DNA of 64,000 nt from Mesorhizobium sp. SARCC-RB16n (GCF_008520305.1 NZ_ML703266.1:1-64000), one strand, 5' to 3'; shown: positions 38,242 to 51,257, counted from the stretch's first letter. Numbers and translations are program-made. The notes: generated by a model from the sequence alone, not told the origin.

Positions 38242-40065
38242 ATGTGCGGTATTGTTGGAATCATCGGCCACTCACAGGTTGCGCCGCTCATCGTCGACGC
38301 ACTGAAGCGGCTCGAGTATCGCGGCTACGACTCGGCAGGCGTCGCCACCATCGAAAAGGGCGAGCTTGGCCGCCGCCGCGCCGAGGGCAAGCTGGTCAAC
38401 CTCGAACGCCGGCTCAAGGATGAGCCGCTCGACGGCACGATCGGTATCGGCCATACGCGCTGGGCAACCCACGGCGTGCCCAACGAGACCAATGCGCACC
38501 CGCATTTTTCCGACGGCGTCGCCATCGTCCACAACGGCATCATCGAGAATTTCGCCGAACTGCGCGACGAGCTGATCCGCGACGGCTATTCGTTCTCGTC
38601 GCAGACCGACACCGAGGTCGTGGCACATCTGGTGGCGCGCGAACTCGTCAATGGGTTGAAGCCGGTCGAGGCCGCGCACAAGGCGCTGAAGCGGCTGGAA
38701 GGCGCCTTTGCGCTGGCCATCATGTTCAAGGGCGACGAGGACCTGATTGTCGGCGCCCGCAATGGTCCGCCACTGGCGGTTGGCCATGGCGATGGGGAGA
38801 TGTTCCTGGGCTCCGACGCGATCGCGCTCGCTCCGTTCACCAATTCGATCACCTATCTCGAGGACGGCGACTGGGCGGTGGTGCGCCGCGACAGCGTCGC
38901 CATCTTCGACATCGACGGCAAAAAGGTCGACCGCAAGCGCCAGCAGTCGCTGTCGACCAGCTTCATGGTCGACAAGGGCAATCGGCGCCATTTCATGGAA
39001 AAGGAAATCCATGAGCAGCCCGAGGTGATCTCGCACACGCTGGCGCATTATGTCGATTTCGTCTCCGGCGTCTCCAAGCCGCTCGACCTGCCATTCGATT
39101 TCGCCAAGATCGGCCGCTTGGCCATCTCCGCCTGCGGCACTGCCTATCTCGCCGGCCTGATCGGCAAATACTGGTTCGAGCGCTATGCGCGGCTGCCGGT
39201 CGATATCGATGTCGCCTCGGAATTCCGCTACCGCGAGATGCCGCTGTCGGCGAGCGATGCCGCCTTCTTCATCTCGCAGTCGGGCGAGACCGCCGATACG
39301 CTGGCTTCGTTGCGCTACTGCCGCAAGGCCGGCATGAAGATCGGCGCCGTCGTCAATGTGCTGGAATCGACCATGGCGCGCGAATCCGATGTCGTGCTGC
39401 CGACGCTGGCGGGGCCTGAGATCGGCGTTGCGTCGACCAAGGCTTTCACCTGTCAGTTGTCTGTGCTCGCATCGCTTGCCGTGCGCGCCGGAGTGGCGCG
39501 CGGGGCGATCTCGAACGAGCAAGAGAAGATCCTGGTGCGAGCGCTTTCGGAAGCACCGCGCTATGCCAACCAGGTGCTGAAGCTCGAAGAGCAGATCGAG
39601 CGGGTCGCGCGCGAGATATCGCGCTACTCCGATGTGCTCTATCTCGGCCGCGACACCAATTTCCCGCTCGCCATGGAAGGCGCGCTGAAGCTCAAGGAAA
39701 TCTCCTACATCCATGCCGAAGGCTATGCCGCGGGCGAACTGAAGCATGGGCCGATCGCGCTGATCGACGAGAACATGCCGGTGATCGTCATCGCGCCGCA
39801 TGATCGCATCTTCGAGAAAACCGTGTCGAACATGCAGGAAGTGGCGGCTCGAGGCGGCAAGATCATCCTGATTACCGATGCCAGGGGCGCGGCACAGGTG
39901 AGCGTGAAGACGATGGAGACGATCGTGCTTCCGGATGTGCCGGAAATCATCTCGCCGATCATCTACGCGCTGCCGATCCAGATGCTCGCCTATTTCGCCG
40001 CCGTGTTCATGGGCACCGACGTCGACCAGCCGCGCAATCTGGCGAAATCGGTGACGGTGGAGTAG
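38242..40065 (+). CDS. glmS: glutamine-fructose-6-phosphate aminotransferase
   Basis: 607-residue first enzyme of the hexosamine pathway. The N-terminal glutaminase begins MCGIVGIIGH, with catalytic Cys1 after Met removal, RGYDSAGVA and HTRWATHG. The synthase half has two SIS domains with SACGTAYLAGL, SQSGETADTLASLRYC and STKAFTCQL, and the C-terminal PRNLAKSVTVE. It supplies glucosamine-6-phosphate that GlmU later uses. The 206-bp upstream region contains two direct copies of GATTGCAA (38092 and 38106) but no visible glmS ribozyme. Confidence 0.98.
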   Translation: MCGIVGIIGHSQVAPLIVDALKRLEYRGYDSAGVATIEKGELGRRRAEGKLVNLERRLKDEPLDGTIGIGHTRWATHGVPNETNAHPHFSDGVAIVHNGIIENFAELRDELIRDGYSFSSQTDTEVVAHLVARELVNGLKPVEAAHKALKRLEGAFALAIMFKGDEDLIVGARNGPPLAVGHGDGEMFLGSDAIALAPFTNSITYLEDGDWAVVRRDSVAIFDIDGKKVDRKRQQSLSTSFMVDKGNRRHFMEKEIHEQPEVISHTLAHYVDFVSGVSKPLDLPFDFAKIGRLAISACGTAYLAGLIGKYWFERYARLPVDIDVASEFRYREMPLSASDAAFFISQSGETADTLASLRYCRKAGMKIGAVVNVLESTMARESDVVLPTLAGPEIGVASTKAFTCQLSVLASLAVRAGVARGAISNEQEKILVRALSEAPRYANQVLKLEEQIERVAREISRYSDVLYLGRDTNFPLAMEGALKLKEISYIHAEGYAAGELKHGPIALIDENMPVIVIAPHDRIFEKTVSNMQEVAARGGKIILITDARGAAQVSVKTMETIVLPDVPEIISPIIYALPIQMLAYFAAVFMGTDVDQPRNLAKSVTVE

Positions 40066-40080
40066 CTATCGGCAACTCCC

Positions 40081-40103
40081 AATTTGCCGTCGGCAAATTT
40101 TGT
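40081..40103. terminator. glmS terminator-like inverted repeat
   Basis: AATTTGCCG-T-CGGCAAATT (40081-40099) is a perfect palindrome followed by a short T run, 15 bp after the glmS stop. It could also be a regulator site. Confidence 0.45.
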
Positions 40104-40131
40104 ACCGATCGATGATACTTGCGCGCCACTC

Positions 40132-40150
40132 TGTATCAATATATGATACA
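40132..40150. promoter_or_regulatory. palindromic operator upstream of higBA
   Basis: TGTATCA-ATATA-TGATACA is a perfect palindrome 17 bp before the higB start, the expected place for binding of the HigA antitoxin or toxin-antitoxin complex. Confidence 0.7.
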
Positions 40151-40167
40151 ACCAAGAGGGCGCCTCG

Positions 40168-40449
40168 TTGATCGTTTCGTTTAAAGGTAGGGCGGTCGAA
40201 GCGGTTGCCGAAGGGAAGGCGCCAAAAGGCTTTCCGCCGGATTTGGTTGCTCGTGGCGAACGTCGTCTTCGCGCGATTGCCAACGCTGCCCAACTGAATG
40301 ACCTTCGGTCGCCGCCCGGAAATCATCTGGAAGCCCTGAAAGGGAGCCGCGTTGGGCAACATTCAATTCGTATCAACGACCAGTGGCGCATCTGCTTCAG
40401 ATGGACGGCTGCTGGCGCTGAAGACGTGGAGATCGTCGATTACCATTGA
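40168..40449 (+). CDS. higB: HigB-type toxin (RelE superfamily)
   Basis: 93-residue toxin of the RelE/HigB fold, expected to cut mRNA on the ribosome. Family marks are the N-terminal IVSFKGRAVEAVAEGKAPKGF, ARGERRLRAIANAAQLNDLRSPPGNHLEALKG, and SIRINDQWRICFRW near the C-terminus, with the basic and aromatic residues used in RNA cleavage. Translation apparently begins at TTG (40168) with AGAGGG upstream, because an ATG in frame is absent. The toxin gene precedes its antitoxin gene, as usual for higBA. Confidence 0.88.
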   Translation: MIVSFKGRAVEAVAEGKAPKGFPPDLVARGERRLRAIANAAQLNDLRSPPGNHLEALKGSRVGQHSIRINDQWRICFRWTAAGAEDVEIVDYH

Positions 40450-40487
40450 ACGGGCACTTGCCCTGAACCCTTGAGGACTCCTGAACT

Positions 40488-40787
40488 ATGCTCAAGTTCG
40501 CACGTCCAGTTCATCCTGGAGAATTCCTGCGTGAAGAATATCTCGTCCCGCTCGGCATGAGTGCAGGCGCGCTGGCGAAAAAACTCAATCTTCCGCGCAC
40601 CCGTATTGAACGCATTGCCAAGGAGGAGATCGGCTTGACACCCGACACGGCCCTTCGCCTCGCCAGGTTTTTCAACACCACGCCTGAATTCTGGATGAAT
40701 TTTCAGCAAGCTTACGAGCTTGAGACCGAGGCGAAGAAGTTGGCGCCGGAACTTGAGAAGATCGCGCCGCTGGAAGCAGCCGCATAA
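40488..40787 (+). CDS. higA: HigA-type antitoxin (XRE family)
   Basis: 99-residue antitoxin with a helix-turn-helix: HPGEFLREEYLVPLGMSAGALAKKLNLPRTRIERIAKEEIGLTPDTALRLARFFNTTPEFWMNFQQAYELE, the standard HigA text. It should neutralise HigB and, with it, bind the upstream palindrome. It begins 38 bp after higB. Confidence 0.93.
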   Translation: MLKFARPVHPGEFLREEYLVPLGMSAGALAKKLNLPRTRIERIAKEEIGLTPDTALRLARFFNTTPEFWMNFQQAYELETEAKKLAPELEKIAPLEAAA

Positions 40788-40877
40788 TAGGACCTTTAAA
40801 AACTTCTAAAAACTTCGCGGTTCCAAAGCGTCTTCCGGTTCACTAATGTCGCGCCGCAACCCGCGCCTCGGTGAACC

Positions 40878-41630
40878 ATGTCTGACGCTCCGAAGACTTC
40901 CGGCATGACCCGGCTGAGGAACTATTTCCTCACGGGCTTCATCGTCTGCGCGCCGCTGGCGATCACCGCTTATATCGCCTGGTCCTTCATCGGCTGGGTC
41001 GATTCCTGGGTCAAACCCTACATCCCGGCACGCTACAGCCCCGATACCTATCTGCCGTTTCCGGTTCCGGGGTTCGGACTGATCGTCGCGCTGATCCTGA
41101 TCACGCTGATCGGCTTCCTGACGGCTAACATCGTCGGCCGCGCCATCGTCGGCTTTGGCGAGCGCCTGCTTGGCCGCATGCCGCTGGTGCGCGGCATCTA
41201 TGGCTCGCTGAAGCAGATTTTCGAGACAGTGCTGTCGAACAAGGGCGACATGTTCCGCCAGGTTGGGCTGGTCGAATATCCACGCAAGGGCGTGTGGTCG
41301 CTGGTGTTTGTCGCCAGTGAAAAGGAAACCGAGATCAACCAGAAGCTCGACCGGGACGGCGATCCGCTGATCGCCGTGTTCATGCCGTGCACGCCGAACC
41401 CGACGACCGGTTTCCTGATGTATGTTCTGAAGTCGGACATCGTGCTGCTCGACATGACGATAGAGGACGGCGCCAAGCTGATCGTGTCCGCCGGATTGGT
41501 GGCCCCCGAGGTGAAGACCAAATTGGTGACGCTGAATGGTGAGCCGATCAACGGGACGGTGGCCAATCCGCCGCTAGGATCTCATCCGGCGCGCAAGAGC
41601 CGCACCGCCTCGTCGCGGCCGAACAAGTAG
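40878..41630 (+). CDS. DUF502 membrane protein
   Basis: 250-residue protein with two predicted membrane helices (YFLTGFIVCAPLAITAYIAWSFIGWV and GFGLIVALILITLIGFLTANIVG) and a soluble part starting LLGRMPLVRGIYGSLKQIFETVL, the DUF502 signature. The C-terminal tail (SHPARKSRTASSRPNK) is read from DNA that also encodes the end of recG on the other strand; the two genes overlap tail to tail by 49 bp. Function unknown. Confidence 0.88.
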   Translation: MSDAPKTSGMTRLRNYFLTGFIVCAPLAITAYIAWSFIGWVDSWVKPYIPARYSPDTYLPFPVPGFGLIVALILITLIGFLTANIVGRAIVGFGERLLGRMPLVRGIYGSLKQIFETVLSNKGDMFRQVGLVEYPRKGVWSLVFVASEKETEINQKLDRDGDPLIAVFMPCTPNPTTGFLMYVLKSDIVLLDMTIEDGAKLIVSAGLVAPEVKTKLVTLNGEPINGTVANPPLGSHPARKSRTASSRPNK

Positions 41631-43690
41631 AGCAAGAGGCGCAGGGCCTCGCCGCGATCCGATTGCAGTTCGGGGTCGCGCGCCAGGGTCAGTCTGGCGT
41701 CGTCGCGGGCGGCCTCCAGTAGGTCGGCATGCGCCTCGATGCGCGCCACCTGGAAACCCGGCGTGCCGGACTGGCGCGTGCCCAGCAACTCGCCTTCGCC
41801 GCGCAATTTCAGGTCCTCCTCGGCGATCAGGAAGCCGTCCTCGGTGTCACGCATCACCGACAGCCGGCGTTTGGCGGTTTCGCCAAGCGGATCCTTGTAG
41901 AGCAGCACGCAGGATGAGGGTTTGTCGCCGCGCCCGACCCGGCCGCGCAACTGGTGCAGTTGGGCGAGGCCGAAGCGCTCGGCATGCTCGATGACCATGA
42001 TGGTGGCGTCAGGAACGTCGACGCCGACCTCGATGACCGTGGTGGCGATCAGGATGCGCGTCTCGCCTTGCTTGAAGGCGCGCATCGCCTCATCTTTCTC
42101 GGTGCCCTTCATGCGGCCATGAACAAGGCCGATGCGGTCGCCGAACAACGGCTTCAGCGAGGCGAAACGATCCTCGGCCGACATCAGTTTTATCTCTTCG
42201 GATTCCTCGACCAGCGGGCAAATCCAGTAGATCTTCTGGCCATCCGCAACGGCATCGAGCATGCGGCCGACCAATTCGTCGAGCCGTTCCAGCGGCAGCG
42301 TGACGGTGCGGATCGGTTGGCGGCCGGCCGGTTTTTCCGTCAGCTTCGATACGTCCATGTCGCCGAAGGCGGTCAGAACCAGCGTGCGCGGGATGGGGGT
42401 CGCGGTCATCACCAGCATGTCGGGCGCATCGCCCTTGGCGGTGATGGCAAGCCGCTGATGAACGCCGAAGCGATGCTGCTCATCGATGACGGCCAGGACC
42501 AGATCGTGGAAGCTGACCGTTTCCTGAAACAGCGCGTGGGTGCCGACAACGATATCGATCTCGCCGCTGGCGAGACCAGCCAGTGTTTCGGCTCGCTCGC
42601 GGCCCTTTTCGCGGCCGGTGAGGATGGAGACGCGCAGCCCGACCTGGGCGGCAAGTGGGGTGATCGTCGCCAGATGCTGGCGCGCCAGGATTTCGGTCGG
42701 CGCCATCAGCGCCGCCTGGCCGCCGGCCTCGACAGCGCGGGCCATCGCAAGCAGCGCCACCACCGTCTTGCCAGAGCCGACATCGCCTTGCAGCAGCCGC
42801 AGCATGCGTTCCGGATCGGCGAGATCGGCGTTGATTTCGGCGAGCGCGAATTCCTGCGAGGCAGTAAGCGAATAGGGCAGGGCTGTACGCAGTTTCTCGA
42901 CGATGCTGCCATCGCCGACGAGAGGGCGGCCTGACAGGCGTCGCACCTTTGCCCGCACCAAGGCCAGCGAAACCTGGCCGGCGAGCAATTCATCATAGGC
43001 GAGGCGCCGCCATGCAGCCCCTTCGACCGCGACATCGATCGGATCGGTGGGATAATGGATGCGGGTCAGCGCGTCGCCGAAGGACGGGAAGCTCTGGCGG
43101 CGCATGAAGGCGCCATCCTGCCATTCAGGCAGTTCCGGCAAACGGCCGAGCGCCTGGCCGATTGCGCGGCGCAACACCTTGCCGGAGAGCCCCGCGGTCA
43201 GGGGATAGACCGGCTCGACCAGCGGCAGGTTCTCAGCCTCGCCGGCGAGTGCGATATGGTCGGGATGGACCATGGTCGGGCGTCCGTTGAACCATTCCAT
43301 GCGGCCTGACACCACGACATGCTCGCCCACCGGCATTGCCTTTTCGAGATAGGCGGCATGGGCATGGAAGAAGGTCAGGCCGATTTCGCCGGTATCGTCA
43401 TGGGCGTAGACCCTGTAGGGCACCGACCGGTTGCCGCGCGGCGGCGGCTGGTGGCGGTCGATGCGCAACTCGAGCGTCACGATGGCGCCTTCGGCCGCCA
43501 GTGCGATGCCAGGCCGGTTGCGGCGGTCGATGACTGTGTGCGGCAGCACGAACAAGAGATCGCAGGCGCGTGCGGCGCGATCGCCGAGGTCGGCCGCCAC
43601 GACCTTCTCGATCAGCGCACCGACCTTCGGCCCGACGCCGGCAAGCGAGGTGATCGGGACAAACAGGGGATCGAGGATGGAAGGACGCAT
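41582..43690 (-). CDS. recG: ATP-dependent DNA helicase RecG
   Basis: 702-residue helicase that remodels stalled replication forks and branched DNA. The N-terminal wedge/OB domain contains LTFFHAHAAYLEKAMPVGEHVVVSGRMEWFNGRPTMVHP; motor motifs are Walker A GDVGSGKT, motif II VIDEQHRFG, motif III TATPIPRTLVL, motif V VIEVGVDVPDA and motif VI QLHQLRGRVGRG. It is divergent from sdhE and mfd, a neighbourhood conserved in rhizobia. Confidence 0.97.
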   Translation of the reverse strand: MRPSILDPLFVPITSLAGVGPKVGALIEKVVAADLGDRAARACDLLFVLPHTVIDRRNRPGIALAAEGAIVTLELRIDRHQPPPRGNRSVPYRVYAHDDTGEIGLTFFHAHAAYLEKAMPVGEHVVVSGRMEWFNGRPTMVHPDHIALAGEAENLPLVEPVYPLTAGLSGKVLRRAIGQALGRLPELPEWQDGAFMRRQSFPSFGDALTRIHYPTDPIDVAVEGAAWRRLAYDELLAGQVSLALVRAKVRRLSGRPLVGDGSIVEKLRTALPYSLTASQEFALAEINADLADPERMLRLLQGDVGSGKTVVALLAMARAVEAGGQAALMAPTEILARQHLATITPLAAQVGLRVSILTGREKGRERAETLAGLASGEIDIVVGTHALFQETVSFHDLVLAVIDEQHRFGVHQRLAITAKGDAPDMLVMTATPIPRTLVLTAFGDMDVSKLTEKPAGRQPIRTVTLPLERLDELVGRMLDAVADGQKIYWICPLVEESEEIKLMSAEDRFASLKPLFGDRIGLVHGRMKGTEKDEAMRAFKQGETRILIATTVIEVGVDVPDATIMVIEHAERFGLAQLHQLRGRVGRGDKPSSCVLLYKDPLGETAKRRLSVMRDTEDGFLIAEEDLKLRGEGELLGTRQSGTPGFQVARIEAHADLLEAARDDARLTLARDPELQSDRGEALRLLLYLFGRDEAVRLLRAG

Positions 43691-43781
43691 GATGTCAGCT
43701 TATGTCGCGACGGCCGCAGCGCAAGGCTGACACCGCCCACTATCCACGCTATATGCGCCGCTTGAAGCGAGGATGCGCACA

Positions 43782-44069
43782 ATGACTGGAACGAAACGAT
43801 CAAGCGAGGGGCTGGACGCGCACCGCCGCAAGCTGTTGTTCCGCTCCTGGCATCGCGGCATGCGCGAGATGGACCTCATCCTCGGCACCTTCGCCGATGC
43901 CGAGATCGGCACCTTGACCGCCGAGGAAATCGACCAATATGAGAGGCTCCTCGATATTGTCGACACAGAATTCCTGCCGCTGGTCACGGGCGAACGCCCG
44001 GTGCCGGCGGAGATCGACTGTGCCGTCCTGCAAAAAATCCTGGCGTCCCGCCGGACCATGACTTTCTGA
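43782..44069 (+). CDS. sdhE: succinate dehydrogenase flavinylation factor SdhE
   Basis: 95-residue helical protein that helps attach FAD covalently to succinate dehydrogenase. The family motif is RRKLLFRSWHRGMREMDLILGTFAD, which includes the RGxxExD-type sequence, followed by YERLLDIVDTEFLPLVTGE. The ATG at 43782 has GAGG nine bases before it; an ATG at 43773 is possible but too close to that site. It lies between recG and mfd. Confidence 0.93.
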   Translation: MTGTKRSSEGLDAHRRKLLFRSWHRGMREMDLILGTFADAEIGTLTAEEIDQYERLLDIVDTEFLPLVTGERPVPAEIDCAVLQKILASRRTMTF

Positions 44070-44074
44070 ACAAA

Positions 44075-44121
44075 AGCAATTCCAGGAAAAGTGCGAAGCG
44101 GTTTTCCGTCCGGAATTGCGA
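44075..44121. repeat. dispersed palindromic repeat, copy C
   Basis: GCAATTCCAGGAAAA, GTGCGAAGCGG, TTTTCCGTCCGGAATTGC. Same element as at 14543 and 28184; the right arm has the CCGTCCGG form seen in copy B. It fills nearly the whole gap between sdhE and mfd. Confidence 0.85.
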
Positions 44122-44140
44122 TAGACAAGACCGTGATTTG

Positions 44141-47638
<3,498 letters not shown>

Positions 47639-47797
47639 TCTCGCCTTCCGGGCCAGGCGGGAGGCGCCGGGCCATTCGCCAGCACCGAAATTCCGGTCTA
47701 GAATAGGAAATCGGCTTCGTGTATGGAGCCGCCACCCCATTTAGGGGCTGGAAATGGCGGGCAAGGGTGTTCGCCGGAAAGAGCGTTGGGTGCAGCG

Positions 47798-49171
47798 ATG
47801 ACGAAATGGTCGCCGAATTCATGGAGAGCAAAGCCGATCAAGCAGGTTCCCGCCTATCCGGACCTTGCCGCGCTGAAGAACACGGAAGCCCAACTCGCCA
47901 CCTTTCCGCCGCTGGTCTTTGCCGGCGAGGCGCGCAAGCTGAAGAAGCAGTTGGCGGCCGTCGCTGCCGGTGAGGCCTTCCTGCTCCAGGGCGGCGATTG
48001 CGCCGAGAGTTTTGCCGAGCATGGCGCGGACAACATCCGCGACTTCTTCCGCGTCTTCCTGCAGATGTCGGTGGTGCTGACCTTCGCCGGTGCCCAACCG
48101 GTGGTGAAGGTTGGCCGCGTCGCCGGCCAGTTTGCCAAGCCGCGCTCGTCCGATAATGAGACCAAGGGCGAGGTGACGCTGCCGAGCTATCGCGGCGACA
48201 TCATCAACGGCATCGAGTTCGACCAGAAGTCGCGCATTCCCGATCCTGCCCGCCAGGAAATGGCCTATCGCCAGTCGGCGGCTACGCTCAACCTTCTGCG
48301 CGCCTTTGCCCAGGGCGGCTATGCCAGCCTGGAGAATGTGCATCGCTGGATGCTCGGCTTCGTTTCCGACAGCCCGCAGGGCGAGAAGTATGAATCGCTT
48401 GCCAACCGCATCACCGAGACGATGGATTTCATGAAGGCCGTCGGCATCACCTCGGAAACCAACTATGCGTTGCGCGAAACCGACTTCTACACCAGCCATG
48501 AAGCGCTGCTGCTCGGCTACGAAGAGGCGTTGACCCGTGTCGATTCGACCTCCGGCGACTGGTACGCCACGTCGGGCCATATGATCTGGATCGGCGACCG
48601 CACGCGCCAGCCCGACCACGCGCACGTCGAATATTGCCGCGGCATCAAGAACCCGCTCGGCCTGAAATGCGGTCCGTCGCTGACGCCGGACGGTCTGCTG
48701 GAGCTGATCGATCTGTTGAACCCCGAGAACGAGCCGGGGCGGCTGACGCTGATCGCTCGCTTCGGTTCCGACAAGGTTGCCGACCATCTGCCGAAGCTGG
48801 TGCGCGCGGTGCAGAAGGAAGGCCGCAGCGTGGTCTGGTCGTCGGATCCGATGCACGGCAACACCATTGAAGCCGCCGGCTACAAGACGCGGCCCTTCGA
48901 CCGCATCCTGAAAGAGGTGCAGACCTTCTTCGAGGTGCATCGCGCCGAAGGTACGCATCCCGGCGGCATCCATGTCGAGATGACTGGCAAGAACGTCACC
49001 GAATGCACCGGTGGCGCGCGTGCCATCACCGCCGAAGAGTTGCAGGACCGCTACCACACCCATTGCGACCCGCGCCTCAACGCCGACCAGGCGATCGAAC
49101 TGGCGTTCCTGGTCTCGGACCTGTTGAAGAAGAGCCATCCGGTGCAGCACAAGCAGGTCGCGAACGGCTGA
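47798..49171 (+). CDS. aroG: class II 3-deoxy-7-phosphoheptulonate synthase
   Basis: 457-residue plant-type (AroA II) DAHP synthase, first step of the shikimate pathway (phosphoenolpyruvate plus erythrose-4-phosphate). Seen are the N-terminal [19 protein letters not shown], the metal-site cysteine in [25 protein letters not shown], and the C-terminal [10 protein letters not shown] and [20 protein letters not shown]. The ATG at 47798 starts the conserved TKWSPNSWR; the open frame upstream is not conserved. A strong terminator follows. Confidence 0.96.
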   Translation: MTKWSPNSWRAKPIKQVPAYPDLAALKNTEAQLATFPPLVFAGEARKLKKQLAAVAAGEAFLLQGGDCAESFAEHGADNIRDFFRVFLQMSVVLTFAGAQPVVKVGRVAGQFAKPRSSDNETKGEVTLPSYRGDIINGIEFDQKSRIPDPARQEMAYRQSAATLNLLRAFAQGGYASLENVHRWMLGFVSDSPQGEKYESLANRITETMDFMKAVGITSETNYALRETDFYTSHEALLLGYEEALTRVDSTSGDWYATSGHMIWIGDRTRQPDHAHVEYCRGIKNPLGLKCGPSLTPDGLLELIDLLNPENEPGRLTLIARFGSDKVADHLPKLVRAVQKEGRSVVWSSDPMHGNTIEAAGYKTRPFDRILKEVQTFFEVHRAEGTHPGGIHVEMTGKNVTECTGGARAITAEELQDRYHTHCDPRLNADQAIELAFLVSDLLKKSHPVQHKQVANG

Positions 49172-49196
49172 CCAATCCCAATGGAGCGATAAACGG

Positions 49197-49225
49197 AGGC
49201 GCCTGAGAAATGCAGGCGCCTTTTT
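49197..49225 (+). terminator. rho-independent terminator after DAHP synthase
   Basis: AGGCGCCTG (49197-49205) pairs perfectly with CAGGCGCCT (49213-49221) around a 7-nt loop, with five T at the end. Confidence 0.92.
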
Positions 49226-49360
49226 CGATCCGAGATGCTGCTGTCCAGGCGGTTTGTAATTTCAAACTTTACGGAAATGTATGCTGACGCGACCATTGCA
49301 AAACCAAGATTGAGGTGAAAGTCGTCGCCGACACCATCATATCGGACCGGGATTCGGCGA

Positions 49361-49930
49361 ATGGCACTGGAAGACGCTACCCAAGAGCACCTTGAGAACG
49401 CCGAGCATGCCGAACATGCCGCGCATGAGGGCAATCCTTTTCTGACTACGGTCTCTGTAACCATAGCGGTGCTGGCGGTTCTCGCCGCGACGGTCGGCAG
49501 CTTTGAGTCGCTCGAAACCGCGGAGGCGATCAACGACAAGAGCGAAGCCGCCTACCTCCAGAACAAAGCCAGCGATCAGTGGAGTTTCTTCCAAGCCAAG
49601 AGCATCAAGAAGAACAGCTATGAGATCGCAGCGGCAATGGGTGGCTCCGCCACAGACCAATTCCAGGTCGCTGCGAAGCGTAATGAAGCCGATGGCGCGG
49701 AGATTCAGGCCAAAGCAACCGAATTTGAAAGGCAGGTCGATGAAAAGCTGCGCGACAGCGACCTGCGGGAACACCGTCATCATGTCCTGACGTTTGCGGT
49801 GACGCTGCTGCACATCTCGATCGCCGTCGCGACACTCTCCATCATTACCCGTGGCAAGCGCTGGCCTTGGATCGGCTCGCTGGCGCTGGGGGCCCTGGGT
49901 GTGATTTCGGCTGGCCTTGCCTATGCCTGA
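49361..49930 (+). CDS. DUF4337 membrane protein
   Basis: 189 residues: one N-terminal membrane helix (TTVSVTIAVLAVLAATVGSF), a charged, probably coiled-coil middle (QWSFFQAKSIKKNSYEIAA, QAKATEFERQVDEKLRD) and two C-terminal helices ending GALGVISAGLAYA. This is the DUF4337 layout. An acidic, His-rich start (EHLENAEHAEHAAHEGN) precedes the first helix. The gene stands alone. Confidence 0.85.
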   Translation: MALEDATQEHLENAEHAEHAAHEGNPFLTTVSVTIAVLAVLAATVGSFESLETAEAINDKSEAAYLQNKASDQWSFFQAKSIKKNSYEIAAAMGGSATDQFQVAAKRNEADGAEIQAKATEFERQVDEKLRDSDLREHRHHVLTFAVTLLHISIAVATLSIITRGKRWPWIGSLALGALGVISAGLAYA

Positions 49931-50008
49931 CCAGGCCGGGACTCCGGGCTGGCATCACCATCCCTGTGGGAGGCGCGCATTGCCAGCGGTCGGCAATCCA
50001 AAGGGTAA

Positions 50009-51217
50009 TCAGTCCTTCTTGTAGAGCAGCCAGCTCTTGCCGGCGCGCCCTGCCATGGCCGAATGCCTGGTGACGCGGTTGCGCCCGCTGACTTTCGAGC
50101 GATAGAGCGCCCGATCCGCCTTGGTGTAGAGGTCTTCGGGGCCTTCCGCCTCGGACGCCATGCAAATACCCATCGATACCGTCACGGTGCCGTAATTCAT
50201 GCCGGTCTGGCTGCTGGTGAACGGCGTCTGCTCGATCAGGGCGCGAATGCGTTCCGCGATCTCATAGGTTGCGTCCTCGCTGGCACCCTCGATGATCAGC
50301 GCGAACTCCTCGCCGCCGGTGCGGGCAACGAACATGTCGCCGCGGATGCTGGTCTGGAATATCTCGGCGATGATCTGGATGATCTTGTCGCCGACAGGAT
50401 GTCCGTAGCGGTCGTTGATATCCTTGAACCGATCGATGTCGACAAGGATCAGGGCATTGAACAGGATACCCTTGTTGCTGTTGTAGATCCTGGTGATTTC
50501 CTTGTCGAAGGCGCGGCGGTTCCAGATCTGGGTCAACGGATCCGTGTCGGCCAGCCGCTTGTATTCCTCGAGCTTCGACTTGACGCTCTCGAGTTCCGCC
50601 GTCTTGTCGCTGAGCGTCGAGGCGACCTGCCGTCCGTGATCGATCGTCGAATTGGTCGCGATGGTCATTGCGTTGGCGATCTTTTGCAGAAGATCCTGGG
50701 AGAGAAGGCTGCGGTTGCTCAGGCCGCTTGATGTCTCATCGAGGATTCTGCCGTATTTTTCGATGTGGCTGCGCTCGCTGCGCAGGAGCGACGCGACCTC
50801 TTCGAGCTCCCGGGCGATGATGTCTCTGGCATGCTCGACGATGCCGGGGCCATGATTATGGGCAAAGAAGGCGCGTCCGATCTGGTCCAGTTCGTCCTGC
50901 GTCGGCCGGTTGCTCAGCGATACAACGGCGAGGCTAAGCTCGCGGTTGGTGCCGCTCAACGCCTCATAGAAGATCTCGTAGTTGCGTGGCAGACCGAGCA
51001 CGCCAAGCTGGCGCATGGTCGCGACAACGGTGGCTGCAATATCGGTGCTTCGTTCCGTCGGGGCTGCTGCCGGCTGCATGTCAGATTCACTCTTCCCCTC
51101 GGACCCCGACGCAAATTCGCGGGTCCATTGATCGCCGACCTGGGGAGCGTTACCCGTGCTCCAGAACATCTTGCGAAGACGCGCGTCCCCGCCCGCACCC
51201 TTCGCTTGAGATATCAT
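50009..51217 (-). CDS. diguanylate cyclase (GGDEF) with coiled-coil N-terminus
   Basis: 402 residues, soluble. Residues about 50-240 form a helical sensor-like region with a late coiled coil (KTAELESVKSKLEEYKRLADTDPLTQIWNRRAFD). The GGDEF domain has an intact active site (ARTGGEEFALI). The inhibitory-site position reads RGDM instead of RxxD, so c-di-GMP feedback at that site is probably absent. No receiver or membrane segment. The start may be at 51217 or at a later Met (51079). Divergent from the GFA-like gene across 250 bp containing an 8-bp hairpin. Confidence 0.9.
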   Translation of the reverse strand: MISQAKGAGGDARLRKMFWSTGNAPQVGDQWTREFASGSEGKSESDMQPAAAPTERSTDIAATVVATMRQLGVLGLPRNYEIFYEALSGTNRELSLAVVSLSNRPTQDELDQIGRAFFAHNHGPGIVEHARDIIARELEEVASLLRSERSHIEKYGRILDETSSGLSNRSLLSQDLLQKIANAMTIATNSTIDHGRQVASTLSDKTAELESVKSKLEEYKRLADTDPLTQIWNRRAFDKEITRIYNSNKGILFNALILVDIDRFKDINDRYGHPVGDKIIQIIAEIFQTSIRGDMFVARTGGEEFALIIEGASEDATYEIAERIRALIEQTPFTSSQTGMNYGTVTVSMGICMASEAEGPEDLYTKADRALYRSKVSGRNRVTRHSAMAGRAGKSWLLYKKD

Positions 51218-51257
51218 AGTTGCGGCAGCGCTAAAGTTTCCTTAATTCGCACGCCTT

